Below, piece by piece: positions 23,701 through 31,336 of a DNA stretch of 64,000 nt. Origin of the DNA: Dipteris shenzhenensis (lineage: Eukaryota > Polypodiophyta > Polypodiopsida > Gleicheniales). Location: assembly GCA_047967505.1 (NCBI GenBank), contig CM106538.1. One strand, written 5' to 3'. How positions within the stretch are numbered: the first letter of the stretch is position 1; every line of letters begins with the position of its first letter. The notes under the pieces were generated by a model that saw only the letters and a program-made list of their open reading frames with translations, was not told where the DNA came from and searched no databases. A program made the position numbers and the translations under genes.

Positions 23701-26700
23701 CTGGAAATGGATGTGAGCTGCACATCTCCAATTCCTTTTACAGCATATGAAGCATTATTAGCACACGTAACAGTCCCCCCTCGAGGTGCATCAGCTAGAG
23801 AATGAAACAATTGTATGCAAGATGTGACATGCTTGGAAGCACCACTACTGCGTAGAGGAATTGCAGCTGCTATGCGCAGATTTTGGCTTGCCCATAGGCT
23901 TGGAAGCCTTGCCTCTTCCTGTCCGCTGTGATTCAAATGCATGAGTAGGAATAATGGCTTGACTGTTAGCTCTACTTTGCTCTTCTTGCAAAAGCAAAGT
24001 AACTAGCTGGTCAAAAGAATAGTGGTCTGGATCACCCATGGCCAGTAATTGAAGGGTTGTAGCAAACCCTTGATATGTATCTGGCAGTCCATTCAATGTG
24101 GTACTGACAAGCTGTGAATTTGGCACCACCTCATCAATGTTGGCAAGCTGTTCCATGAGGTCTTTGACCTTTGCCAAATTTGCATCCATTGACTCACCTT
24201 CATTCATATTCACTTCCTGTGATTGCCTTCTCAAATATGCAACACGAGCTTCATTGCGTATCCGATAGAGAGAAGCCAATTTATCCCAAGCATCCTTTGC
24301 TGTCTTGCAAGACCGGATGTGTGGAATAATGATTCTCTTGCATGATAAAGCAATGCATGAATGTGCATTTGCATCTCTTGCATCCCATCTTGACTGTTCT
24401 TGAGTTGGAAGAGCAGCAGCAGGAGTGCTAGAGGAAGAGGCATTAGGAGGAGTACCACCTGCAGAAGGACCAGCAGTAGAAACAACCACTGTAGCATTGG
24501 CTGGCCTCAGATCAGCCCAGAAACAATATTCCACGAATGCTTTGCAACAAGAATATGTATTATGAGATAAGACCACATCGGATAGTTGGTGCCATCCAAC
24601 TTATCATCTTCACGAAGAACTCCAAATAAATCTTGATTGTTCCCAGCCATAGCAACTGTGATAACCTGTAAAAGACCTGAAAAACCAAACGCCTCAAGGC
24701 TATCACTGCAAAAAGCTGGCTGTCCCAAAAATGACAGCAAATATCTGCAAATTTCTGACCCAAATCAAAGGGCAAATGCAGATCTGACCCAAATGTGATT
24801 GTGACAGGCAATGTTCACTGCAAAAACAGCAAATTTGGCAAAAGTCCCAAATTTATTGAGGGCAAATAGGCCAAAAAGAGGGCAAATGTAGAAAAGCCCC
24901 AAATTTTGCTGAAATTTTTGCAAATGTGACCCAATGTATGCAAATCTCACCCAATGTCCTGCAAATGTAACTGAATGTCCTGCAATCTGACCCAATGTAC
25001 TGCAATTTAAACAAGAAATTGCAGACTAAATCCCAAAACTCGAATATTCTTGCAAGAAATTGCAATCAAAGGAGGTGAAAGGAAATGAAAGCCCCAAATT
25101 TTCCAATGTCCTGCAAAAGCCCCAAAAATTGTGGTGAAATTGTACGGAATACCCAGATCAAGTACAAGCTGTACGATCAGCTGTACGATCAGCTACTGAA
25201 GGTACGTGTGTACGGGAAGCTAGTACAAGCTGCTGACGACTGATCTGTAGGTACGGTGCAAGTACCTTGCACCGTGTTCCTACGTAGGTACAACTATATG
25301 GTGAAAGTACCTTGTACGACGAACTGAAGGTACCTTGTACGGCGAACTTTGTACGGTACGACGTATTGAATAGCGCGATGTACGGATGAAGTACGGCGCA
25401 GAGTACGGTACACGTACGGAATAGCGCAGAGTACGGCGACGACGCAGAGTACGGCGGGGTGTACGGGTGACGACGGATGTACGGCGACCCTCGATGCAGA
25501 TGTACGACGGGCATAAAGGAATCTGTACGAAACTCCGTACAATCGTACGGGTTGTACGGATGGAGCGTAGACTCTTGAAATCTGTGCGTGATGCAGATCT
25601 GGAGGCAGGGGAACTGGTCCAGTAGCGCTCTGATACCACTGAAGGTACGAAACGAAGAGAGAGAGAGAGAGAGTGCATGTACAAGACGAGTCGATAGAGC
25701 AGTCACGTCAAATTTTAGATAAAAATGAAGAAACACAAGTACAAAGTACTTGTACCTAGACCTAGGACTAAGTGTCCAAGGTGTCACATAGGACTAAGTG
25801 TCCTATGTGGCCTAGTAGGCACTAACACTATAAGTGCCTACACTTATGCCTACAAGGCACATACCATGGCCTATAGGGCATCACTAGAACCACCAGAAGA
25901 TGGCCTACAATCTCCCTTGGATGTTGTAGTATTCAGGGATTGCATTTGAACATACTCCTCTGTCTCCCTGTGTCAGAAAGAGTATAGAGCCTTAGTCCTA
26001 TGACGTCCCGCCTCAATCTATAATCTGTGGGATGAAGTCCCGAGGTAGAAAGCTCCATCATTGAGCTCTTATGTTGCCTTTTTAACCTGCTTCTTGTCCT
26101 TCGGTGAAAGTGTAATTTGGGAGTCAACTTTGTTTTCATTTGGCTAGACACCAAGGAGATCAATTATCAATGAGAGCACTGAGGTACAAACTACTAGCCC
26201 CACAAGAAGAAAGGAAAGGAAAAGGGGCAGGGGGGGAAAGAAAGGGAAAGGGAAAGGAAAAGGAAAAAGAGAGGAAAGGGAAGGGGAAAGGAGAGCAAAA
26301 GGAAAGGAAAGGAAGGAAAAGAAGGGAAGGGAAGGGAAAGGGGAGTGGGCATATGAAAGGGAATGGGAGTGGGAAAGAGTGTGGAAATGAGAGGGGAAGT
26401 GAATGTGAATGAGAAAGGAAAAGAGTATGTAAAGGAGGGATGAAAAGGAGGAATAGACTGCTGGAGAAGACGAGTGGGGAAAGGCAGGCCCAAAGGGCTA
26501 TCTTGGACAGCCAACAAATGCCTGCTGCAGATTGGCTCTCTGTATGACTGTTAGAATAGCCCTTGATGACAGGATAAGCACGGATCAAGGGCCCAACAGG
26601 TCTGGCAAACTTGGAACAGGAGAAGGCATTGCCAGTAGTAAGGAAACCCGGAAGACAGGTGACGAGAAGGCGGAAGGAGATAAGAAAAGCCTGCTGATAT

Positions 26701-28321
26701 TGCAGATGCGGGAAGAGCCAGAAGCCCAGACCCGTGAACTGACTGCTTTGCGGCTGAGAAAACCGACTGGGAGGGAGGGGAAAGAGTAGCTCATCGAACC
26801 AGGGACTCAGTGGTCACAAGTAACTTCCATAGCTTGAGACAGTATTTGTCATTGTACTATAGACATTTGCCATCTATAACTCTTGAAGCCCATTCTGTTT
26901 TTTCTGTGATCAGCTATGTGTGAATGACTGTAAGTATGTTGGTGACATCAACAATGCATATATTTCAACATAGGTTTGTCATGTTTAAAGTTAAACTAAT
27001 CTTAGTGCTCTGAAAAGACTCTATCTCAGCACGCACATCTAGTCAGGAAGATGACTCAAGAGACTGAGATGAATGATTAGACTAGTCCAGTATATGATAT
27101 TGAAAAGCTTTTTTCCCATTTTGAAATCTTCTGACGTTGGAATGATTGGTTGGGTCAGGATATCATTTTACAAGAGAATATGTCTGGACACTGAAGCAAG
27201 TTTGAATTCTAGGTTAAGATTTATCGATTTCTTACAGAGATGGTCTGTTGGGTTATGGTTCTGACAGCCAGAACGCCTTTTCTACAAAGACAGGCTTAAG
27301 GTGTTTAGTGAAGCAGTGGCAGCGACCCGTGCACGTGGCATCACCGAAAGTAAAGATTTTCAATCAAGCATTGATCTACTTCTTAGGTTTTGCCTCTTGT
27401 TTTGATCTCTGTAAGCATCATAACAGTCTTAAGTTAGGTGTCTATAGTCAGTGGTTTCTTTTAACAAAATCTTTATTCATGACAGAGGGATATACGAAGA
27501 GTAATGCCTGCAAGGCACACATCTGGCAATAAATCTTCTTAAAGATGCCACAAATTGTATAAGCCATAGGGGAAAAAAATCAATGCAGAAAAAAGAAATT
27601 ACAGCTAGTTCTTTAAATTGCATTCCAGTAATATTGTAAAACAATCTGATGGCAGTACAAAGGACCATACAGAATTCGATATTGTTATGGAGAGTGTCAA
27701 GCGACAATTAGAGGTGAGTTTGTCACGTTACTAACATTTCTCATAAATCATTGGCATAAGTTTCTTTATATTTTTACAATTAAAAGAGATTACAGGGCTG
27801 ACGGTCATTTCCCTCATGGCTTTACATTGTGAATTGGGATACACAAAATCATTGCAATGTCAAGATTTCAACTGATCAACCTTGCAAATGTTCCTGTTTG
27901 GACCATGCTCTTTATAGGATGGAGATTCTATCACTTAATTGAATTTATGACTGATTATGAGATGTAAATTGCATTAAATGTCGTTGGATGCTTGCCTATT
28001 ACTTTCCACAGATGGTCTGCAAGGATGTGGAAGTAAAGTCCTACAAAAGTCTTATCAAACAGGCTAATGTGCAGCATCTATATGGCCGTTTGGTTGGAGA
28101 ACTCTCTGACTGTGATAGTGAAGTATGCTCACTCTTCCCTGTCATATTTCTGAAAAGCTAAGGTTAAAGTTGCTTTTGATTACTGTTTGCCTACCCGGCC
28201 ATGGCTTTTAAAGCTACCTTAATAACCCTTGTGTAGCTGGATTTATTATCGGTTCTGCATCCAACTCCAGCAGTATGTGGACAACCTCAAGGACTCGCGA
28301 AAAGGTTTCTTAGTGAAGCAG
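14648..28321 (+). CDS. ICS: isochorismate synthase / MenF-type chorismate-binding gene, six exons, partial
   Basis: Isochorismate synthase converts chorismate to isochorismate in plastids for phylloquinone and salicylate. Exons are 14648-14722, 14824-14892, 27268-27386, 27656-27713, 28012-28122 and 28237-28321, all with AG/GT borders and matching phases. In order they encode VVLAR, NAYQF...[41 protein letters not shown] and LHPTPAVCG, a colinear run of chorismate-binding motifs. By position the E of FSEA corresponds to the MenF general acid and the E of HTEF to a Mg ligand. N-terminal exons and the final GPVGW...Mg-binding exons are absent. It could instead be the MenF module of a PHYLLO gene. 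Live or broken is undecided. Confidence 0.85.
14824..14892 (+). CDS. ICS: ICS-like exon b
   Basis: Preceded by TTTGCAG and followed by GTAAGT, an ideal donor. Its 23 codons contain [10 protein letters not shown] and end FIGST, which should be followed by PE.LF, the start of the next exon 12.4 kb away. Confidence 0.85.
14893..15944. other. 5' part of the 12.4-kb intron, no element recognised
   Basis: AT-rich sequence without coding signal. I see no transposon ends or structured repeats here. Confidence 0.5.
15945..16286. repeat. diverged tandem duplication of about 170-180 bp
   Basis: Units at 15945-16124 and 16125-16286 both start TTATTAATGGT and share CCATACAGCAGTA, ATGGATTTCTGATT and GGGGATACCT. 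Many point changes show it is old. Confidence 0.75.
16620..16629 (+). repeat. target duplication of LINE fragment, left
   Basis: GCATCAATAG here; GCATTAATAG at 17210-17219, directly after the poly-A. Confidence 0.6.
16630..17209 (+). mobile_element. 5'-truncated LINE insertion with poly-A
   Basis: A 580-bp + strand piece ending in 12 A (17198-17209) and flanked by a 10-bp near-perfect duplication. A frame around 16845-16965 reads [20 protein letters not shown], which resembles the region after the zinc-binding RT domain near the C terminus of plant L1 ORF2, and is broken by stops. 5' truncation and a poly-A are typical of target-primed integration. The family assignment is tentative; the ends are the stronger evidence. 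Confidence 0.55.
17210..19000 (-). pseudogene. Ty3/Gypsy element I remnant
   Basis: Read on the minus strand, from right to left. There is a gag zinc knuckle [14 protein letters not shown] near 18910-18960, with a stop replacing one residue. Then come the protease-RT linker with [14 protein letters not shown] near 17860, RT with [17 protein letters not shown] and FTKIDLR near 17560-17660, and [14 protein letters not shown] near 17440. The catalytic site reads [11 protein letters not shown] near 17360. The sequence stops at the LINE fragment. No LTRs were found and many stops are present, so it is an old, dead piece. Confidence 0.75.
19001..19546. other. unassigned sequence left of Copia C
   Basis: Open frames exist on both strands (about 96 codons at 19309 +, 85 at 19061 -), but none is recognised. 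It may be the gag region of Gypsy I, which would read on the minus strand. The sequence should continue at 25915 once C is removed. Confidence 0.35.
19542..19546 (+). repeat. target duplication of Copia C, left
   Basis: ATCTC, repeated exactly at 25910-25914. Confidence 0.9.
19547..19807 (-). repeat. 3' LTR of Copia C
   Basis: On the minus strand it starts TGTAGGCCATC and ends CCTTTA; the terminal TG (plus) has mutated to TA. It matches the other LTR closely. Confidence 0.9.
19808..19818 (-). other. polypurine tract of Copia C
   Basis: Minus-strand GGAGGGGGGTT directly before the 3' LTR. Confidence 0.8.
19935..20910 (-). pseudogene. Copia C RT C-terminal half and RNase H
   Basis: After K the RT resumes at [12 protein letters not shown] and runs through [15 protein letters not shown] and [10 protein letters not shown] frameshift lies near 20620. 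The downstream frame carries [13 protein letters not shown] and the RNase H motifs [18 protein letters not shown] and YTDSQSALA, and ends NPVFH...LVPFVT at 19935. RNase H removes the RNA template during cDNA synthesis. The catalytic-region motifs look preserved apart from the frame break. Confidence 0.85.
20886..21608. mobile_element. terminal-repeat element K (TRIM-like) in the RT catalytic codons of C
   Basis: Two 142-bp direct repeats, 20886-21027 and 21457-21598, both starting TGTCATAGTAGCTAG and ending TCTAGGTATAT, bracket 430 bases without a gene. The insertion splits the YVDD motif: codons for LYVDD lie to the right, and DDM...ITGP to the left. ATATCATCC is present on both sides (20876-20884, 21605-21613). 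Size and structure suit a TRIM-type non-autonomous LTR element, but no tRNA primer site is obvious and the ends are not clean TG...CA, so the class is uncertain. Confidence 0.6.
21609..23229 (-). pseudogene. Copia C integrase and RT N-terminal half
   Basis: One long frame from 23229 to 21670. The integrase core shows [24 protein letters not shown] and [12 protein letters not shown], then [12 protein letters not shown]. The linker holds [15 protein letters not shown] follows: [35 protein letters not shown] and [11 protein letters not shown], to NSPT. A stop and the remaining bases up to the YVDD at about 21610 follow, where K is inserted. The first integrase aspartate (HSDVYG) lies in an upstream frame ending at 23226, and a stop separates the two. 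Confidence 0.88.
23230..24650 (-). pseudogene. Copia C gag and protease (zinc knuckle deleted)
   Basis: The ATG at 24650 begins [11 protein letters not shown] then [13 protein letters not shown] stop follows after VSGLI near 24507. A shifted frame carries the rest: [20 protein letters not shown] and TYQGFATTL, to [12 protein letters not shown]. In A this is followed by about 100 residues with the CCHC knuckle and DSGASKH. In C the sequence jumps near 23860 to [11 protein letters not shown], so the knuckle is missing and the protease aspartate lies in the lost part. The GAG-pre-integrase segment ([11 protein letters not shown]) follows after a stop near 23460. Confidence 0.85.
24720..25130 (-). 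repeat. short diverged repeats in C leader
   Basis: Plus-strand words of about 20-22 bases built on GACCCAATGT and CCTGCAAATGT recur several times. Non-coding leader between the primer site and gag. Confidence 0.5.
25190..25570 (-). promoter_or_regulatory. array of CCGTAC motifs in the leader of Copia C
   Basis: About fourteen copies of GTACGG (CCGTAC in the sense of C) lie in 380 bases, with more bare GTAC. CCGTAC(A/G) with its GTAC core is the known recognition motif of plant SBP/SPL factors. It lies just downstream of the primer site. A binding role is inferred from motif density only. Confidence 0.5.
25627..25638 (-). other. primer binding site of Copia C
   Basis: Minus-strand TGGTATCAGAGC, one base after the LTR. 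Confidence 0.9.
25640..25909 (-). repeat. 5' LTR of Copia C
   Basis: Minus strand TGTAGGCCATC...ACCTTCA, 270 bp, followed on the plus side by the target copy ATCTC. It contains five GTAC words and a (GA)n tract. Confidence 0.92.
25915..26195. other. unassigned intron sequence right of Copia C
   Basis: Continuation of the sequence interrupted by C. A minus frame of 76 codons is not recognised. Confidence 0.35.
26196..26460 (+). repeat. 260-bp polypurine tract
   Basis: Almost pure A/G sequence made of GGAAA, GGGAAA and AAAGG words, becoming GTGAATGAGA-like at its right end. Such strand-asymmetric DNA can form triplex structures. The open frames over it are low-complexity artefacts. Confidence 0.85.
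26461..27267. other. intron sequence before host exon c
   Basis: 26470-26800 is more GC-rich than its surroundings and holds an 85-codon open frame I do not recognise. From 26830 the sequence is AT-rich intron. No element ends are seen. Confidence 0.4.
27268..27386 (+). CDS. ICS: ICS-like exon c
   Basis: Preceded by TCTGACAG, followed by GTTTTG. It encodes [20 protein letters not shown], then RARG, and ends in a split serine codon (AG|T). It contains the catalytic glutamate motif FSEA and joins in frame to FIGST of exon b and to exon d. Confidence 0.88.
27656..27713 (+). CDS. ICS: ICS-like exon d
   Basis: Preceded by GATGGCAG, followed by GTGAGT. It completes the split serine and encodes [19 protein letters not shown], the plant form of the chorismate-binding Mg-ligand segment. 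Confidence 0.85.
27714..28011 (+). other. intron between exons d and e
   Basis: 298 bp of AT-rich sequence with GT...CAG ends and no element. Confidence 0.7.
28012..28122 (+). CDS. ICS: ICS-like exon e
   Basis: Preceded by TTTCCACAG, followed by GTATGC. Its 37 codons, phase 0, include [14 protein letters not shown], matching the R.VQHLY..L.G.L segment of plant ICS. Confidence 0.88.
28237..28321 (+). CDS. ICS: ICS-like exon f
   Basis: Preceded by TTGTGTAG, followed by GTTAGT. It encodes [15 protein letters not shown], then LAKRFLSEA and one extra base. LHPTPAVCG is the most diagnostic motif. The FDRG.YAGPVGW exon expected next is not found. Confidence 0.9.
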
Positions 28322-28794
28322 GTTAGTCATCTGTGGAATCCTTCTAGCAGATTTGCAGTCTGCTGTCTTTTTTTACCTATCGTTGTATTGTCTAGGTCTG
28401 TCTACCAGGGCATGCAAATTGGAAAAGCTAAATAGCTATACTCGCTCAGAATTTGTGGATGAAAGTAATTGAATATTGCCTTTCTTAGTAATCAATGAAT
28501 CAGGGACTGATATAGAGGCACAAGAAGCGAACCTAACTTGAGAAGTTATGGTAAGGCAACTGCTATTTTATCAGGGTTTTGCTTGTCTTAGCATCCTACC
28601 ACTTTTGTTTAAAGTGGGTTAAAGTTCAGGATTAGTGGTCTAACCTGAAGGGCTCTTCTGCGTTGCTTGCAATTAGCTTGACTAACACATGTTGGTTTTC
28701 TTATCGTGTCTCATTTCTCTTGCCTTTGTGCATGTGTTCCTTACACTTTTCTCATAAGTAGTCATGTTCTGGACTGACTTTGGTTTTATATTTC
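28322..28794. other. intron-like sequence after exon f
   Basis: AT-rich, non-coding. I looked for a FDRGMYAGPVGW-type exon and found none. Confidence 0.5.
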
Positions 28795-28856
28795 TTAGTG
28801 AATGAAATGAAAGTCTGAGAAAATTAAAAAACCTGGTAAGAATGAGGACTGTGGCT

Positions 28857-29029
28857 GAAAATGCCACATCATTGTGATGGTCTCAGAAATGAAAAGACAG
28901 CCCCTCCACTCACTGAGAAAAATTGTCCTCTTTGCAGATGCAGACCTTGCATCCTTGACCAAATAACCATCTAATATCTGTCCAGATACTGGCATGGTAC
29001 GAGCTGGGTGGACCTAGGTGCCATCAATA
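28857..29029. repeat. dispersed repeat X, copy 2
   Basis: Aligns with 3091-3275 in the same orientation. The neighbouring 29030-29569 carries unrecognised minus frames. The family is not identified. Confidence 0.6.
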
Positions 29030-29569
29030 GCCTGTGTGCATCTAATCTCCCAGAAATTGTCCACTAATGCATGTGTAGGCGTGTGCTGAGAGACAAGGAT
29101 GACATGAAGTCGACAAACTGTACACAATGGTGCGGAACCATGGTAGCCTGAGAGCAGTCTTGACTCATAAAAACACTTGAGGCCCAGCAAGTGAAACCCA
29201 GGCCCACTGAAGTAATGAACAAAGGGGAGAAGCAAAATCTGCCCACAAGCTTTGCTGTCCTGATCCTAATGTTCCAGGCATATGTTGCTCTCAAAGAGGC
29301 AGTGCTAAATACACTCATCAGCTGGATAAGCATCGTGGACAAGAGGGATCAGCTTCAAAATACTGCTCCATAGATTTACTGTAATTCCTCCATAAATTGA
29401 CAGCCAGAAGAAGACAGTGACGTTCCTATCCTCGAGGGATTCCTAGTACCTCATCCAAAATGCTCTCTATCTCTCCAAAGTGATGTGAAAGCTCTTTTTT
29501 GGCATTGCTGACGACAAAGTCAAAGAAAAATCCCCTTTTGCTGAGAGCACCCTTTACCTATCAATGGTA

Positions 29570-29574
29570 CCATC
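29570..29574 (+). repeat. target duplication of G2, left
   Basis: CCATC, repeated exactly at 42703-42707. Confidence 0.9.
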
Positions 29575-30098
29575 TATGAAGAACCACACTTTTCGAAAAT
29601 GCAAATGTGTGCAATGCATGCAGAATTTGAATGCCGATTGGCCCTCCAATGGGGAAGAGCGCCCTCGTGAGAGTACTTGTTTCTTTTTCGACCTACATGC
29701 AAGGTGGGAGAGAGATGACGGATGAATGCAATGTGGTAGAGAGAATGCTACGTGAGATTTCCAATGAAAGGGTGATACCCTTTCATTAATGTCCCTTGAG
29801 ATCACTCAAGTTCCATCTTCCCATTTACACCTACCCTTATCCTATGACCCATGCACCTACCATTCAATGCACTCTAATGCACCCTTTCCCTTTCCTATTG
29901 CCCCTAGGACCTAGACACGCGTGTGCACATCTTTATTACTAATCATTGGCCAATGTTACATAGTTTTGGCGGTACTATTTACACCGCTTGATCGATCATA
30001 AATACAAACATATAACCGCACCATCAAATTGGCGCCTAACAATAATAAGGTTCTAATGACTATTAATTAACTAAATAATCATTTCTCTTGTCATGACA
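29575..30098 (-). repeat. 3' LTR of G2
   Basis: On the minus strand it starts TGTCATGACAAGAG and ends GGTTCTTCATA, where CA has become TA. It matches 42185-42702 with small changes, including six extra bases near 29836. Confidence 0.9.
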
Positions 30099-30175
30099 CT
30101 CCCTCCTGCTTGAATGAGCAGAAGTCCTCTTCTGGATTATTGCTTGTCTCTTCCTCTTATGTGCACTTTCTCTTG

Positions 30176-30858
30176 TTACTCCTGCCATTGCATCGCCTCT
30201 TTGTAATCTGCGAGTATTTGTGGAAAATCTGTAAAGAACTCTTCTTCCATCCATTGTGCATCACTAGCTGGCTGGTTTTTAAACTTCAGTAAATACATAG
30301 ATCTCTTCTTTCCACGAGTACTCTTCTCTTTATGGTACACGATCTGTTCCGGAGTAAGAACTGCAGTCCCATCTTCAAGTTCAGGTTCTTCTTGATGCTG
30401 AGTATCCAAAAACGCAGAAGTATCGCCATGGTATCTCTTCAAATTGCTCACATGAAAGATGTTCTTCATATGCTAGTGGGCTGGTAACTTCAGCTCATAC
30501 GCTCTGGATCCTTCTTCTGGATATAAAGCTGCTGAAATCTGAAATGGACTATAAAACTTCGGTGCTAGCTTGACATGTTTTGTACTTCCTCTCACTGACT
30601 TGATTTTTCTTTTATCAATCTTCAATAAAACCCAATCATCCTTGTAATAAACTTCTTTTCTTTTTTTATTGGCTGCCTTGGATCGTTGAACCTGGGCCCT
30701 CTTAATATGTTCTTTTACCTGCTCAATAACCTGTGACATATCCTCAGCAAACTGGTCAGCAGCAAAAATGCGCTCCCCCAAGTGTGTTATTGGAGTGGGT
30801 AAACATTGCCCATAGATGATTTCAAATGGGGCTTTCTTGGTGGAAGTATGTACAGTGT
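30176..30858 (-). pseudogene. G2 integrase C-terminal part and chromodomain-like tail
   Basis: The frames continue the integrase that is cut by G1 at LEFAYN: GERIFAADQFAEDM, then VYYKDDWVLLKI (the GPY/F-like region) and HVSNLKRYHG. The final 60 residues (LTPEQIVYHKE...YLLKFKNQPASDAQWM) resemble a chromodomain, which in chromoviruses guides insertion into heterochromatin. A stop lies after LKLPAH, near 30473. Confidence 0.8.
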
Positions 30859-30863
30859 TATTA
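30859..30863 (+). repeat. target duplication of G1, left
   Basis: TATTA, repeated exactly at 37659-37663. Confidence 0.9.
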
Positions 30864-31324
30864 TGTCAAACACTCTCCTATTCTAGACTCTACTGCAGAT
30901 CACGGGAGCAGCACCATGAATCACCTCCCAGCCAATTCTTGTTAAGGCTAGCAAGCAGACAGAGATCTTCGTTCCAGAAATTCACGTGAATAGTTTCCTT
31001 CTCTTCTCTCTCTAGCCTCAACAAGCCCCAATTCCCTAGATAGATCTAGATGCCACATGTCGTCCATATAGGGCCTTCCTAATGCAACATTTCACCCCTC
31101 TCTTGGGATGCATTAAATCCCTTGTCCCTAGGCACAATCTTTGCACTAGGCCCTTGCTTAGATCTACCTAGTCTGGTGCTATCAGCCCTCACCTAGGACC
31201 TTGACATTAAATTTCTCCCGATCATTTACATGAAGCGCAAACACATATATTACAGAGATAGATCCTTTAAGGGAAATGTCGACTGATTCTTCCGAGGTCA
31301 TGCTACCTCGGCTAGAGCATAACA
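30864..31324 (-). repeat. 3' LTR of G1
   Basis: 461 bp; differs from the other LTR at a modest number of sites and small compensating indels. Confidence 0.9.
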
Positions 31325-31336
31325 ATCCTTCCCTCT
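31325..31336 (-). other. polypurine tract of G1
   Basis: Minus-strand AGAGGGAAGGAT directly before the 3' LTR and just after the pol stop. Confidence 0.75.

Larger units (their letters stand above)
19547..25909 (-). mobile_element. Copia element C, host of element K
   Basis: A complete-ended 6.36-kb Copia element on the minus strand with LTRs of 261 and 270 bp, a primer site, a polypurine tract and an exact 5-bp target duplication. Genes run gag, protease, integrase, RT, RNase H. It lies in the large intron of the ICS-like gene, opposite in direction to it, and interrupts older sequence. Gag has a stop and a frameshift, the zinc knuckle is deleted, and K interrupts RT, so the element is dead. 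The LTRs differ at a few sites and a short indel. Confidence 0.92.

Noticed and set aside
25158-25787. 209-codon minus ORF
   Set aside because: It is a translation of the GTACGG array and GA tract in the Copia C leader and LTR; residues are dominated by repeated RT/VR/YR words.
26160-26588. Minus ORF of 142 codons, proline/phenylalanine/serine-rich
   Set aside because: It reads the complement of the polypurine tract; low complexity only.
28322-28680. A further ICS exon directly after exon f
   Set aside because: I looked for FDRG and GPVGW-type coding in all + frames with AG acceptors and found none.
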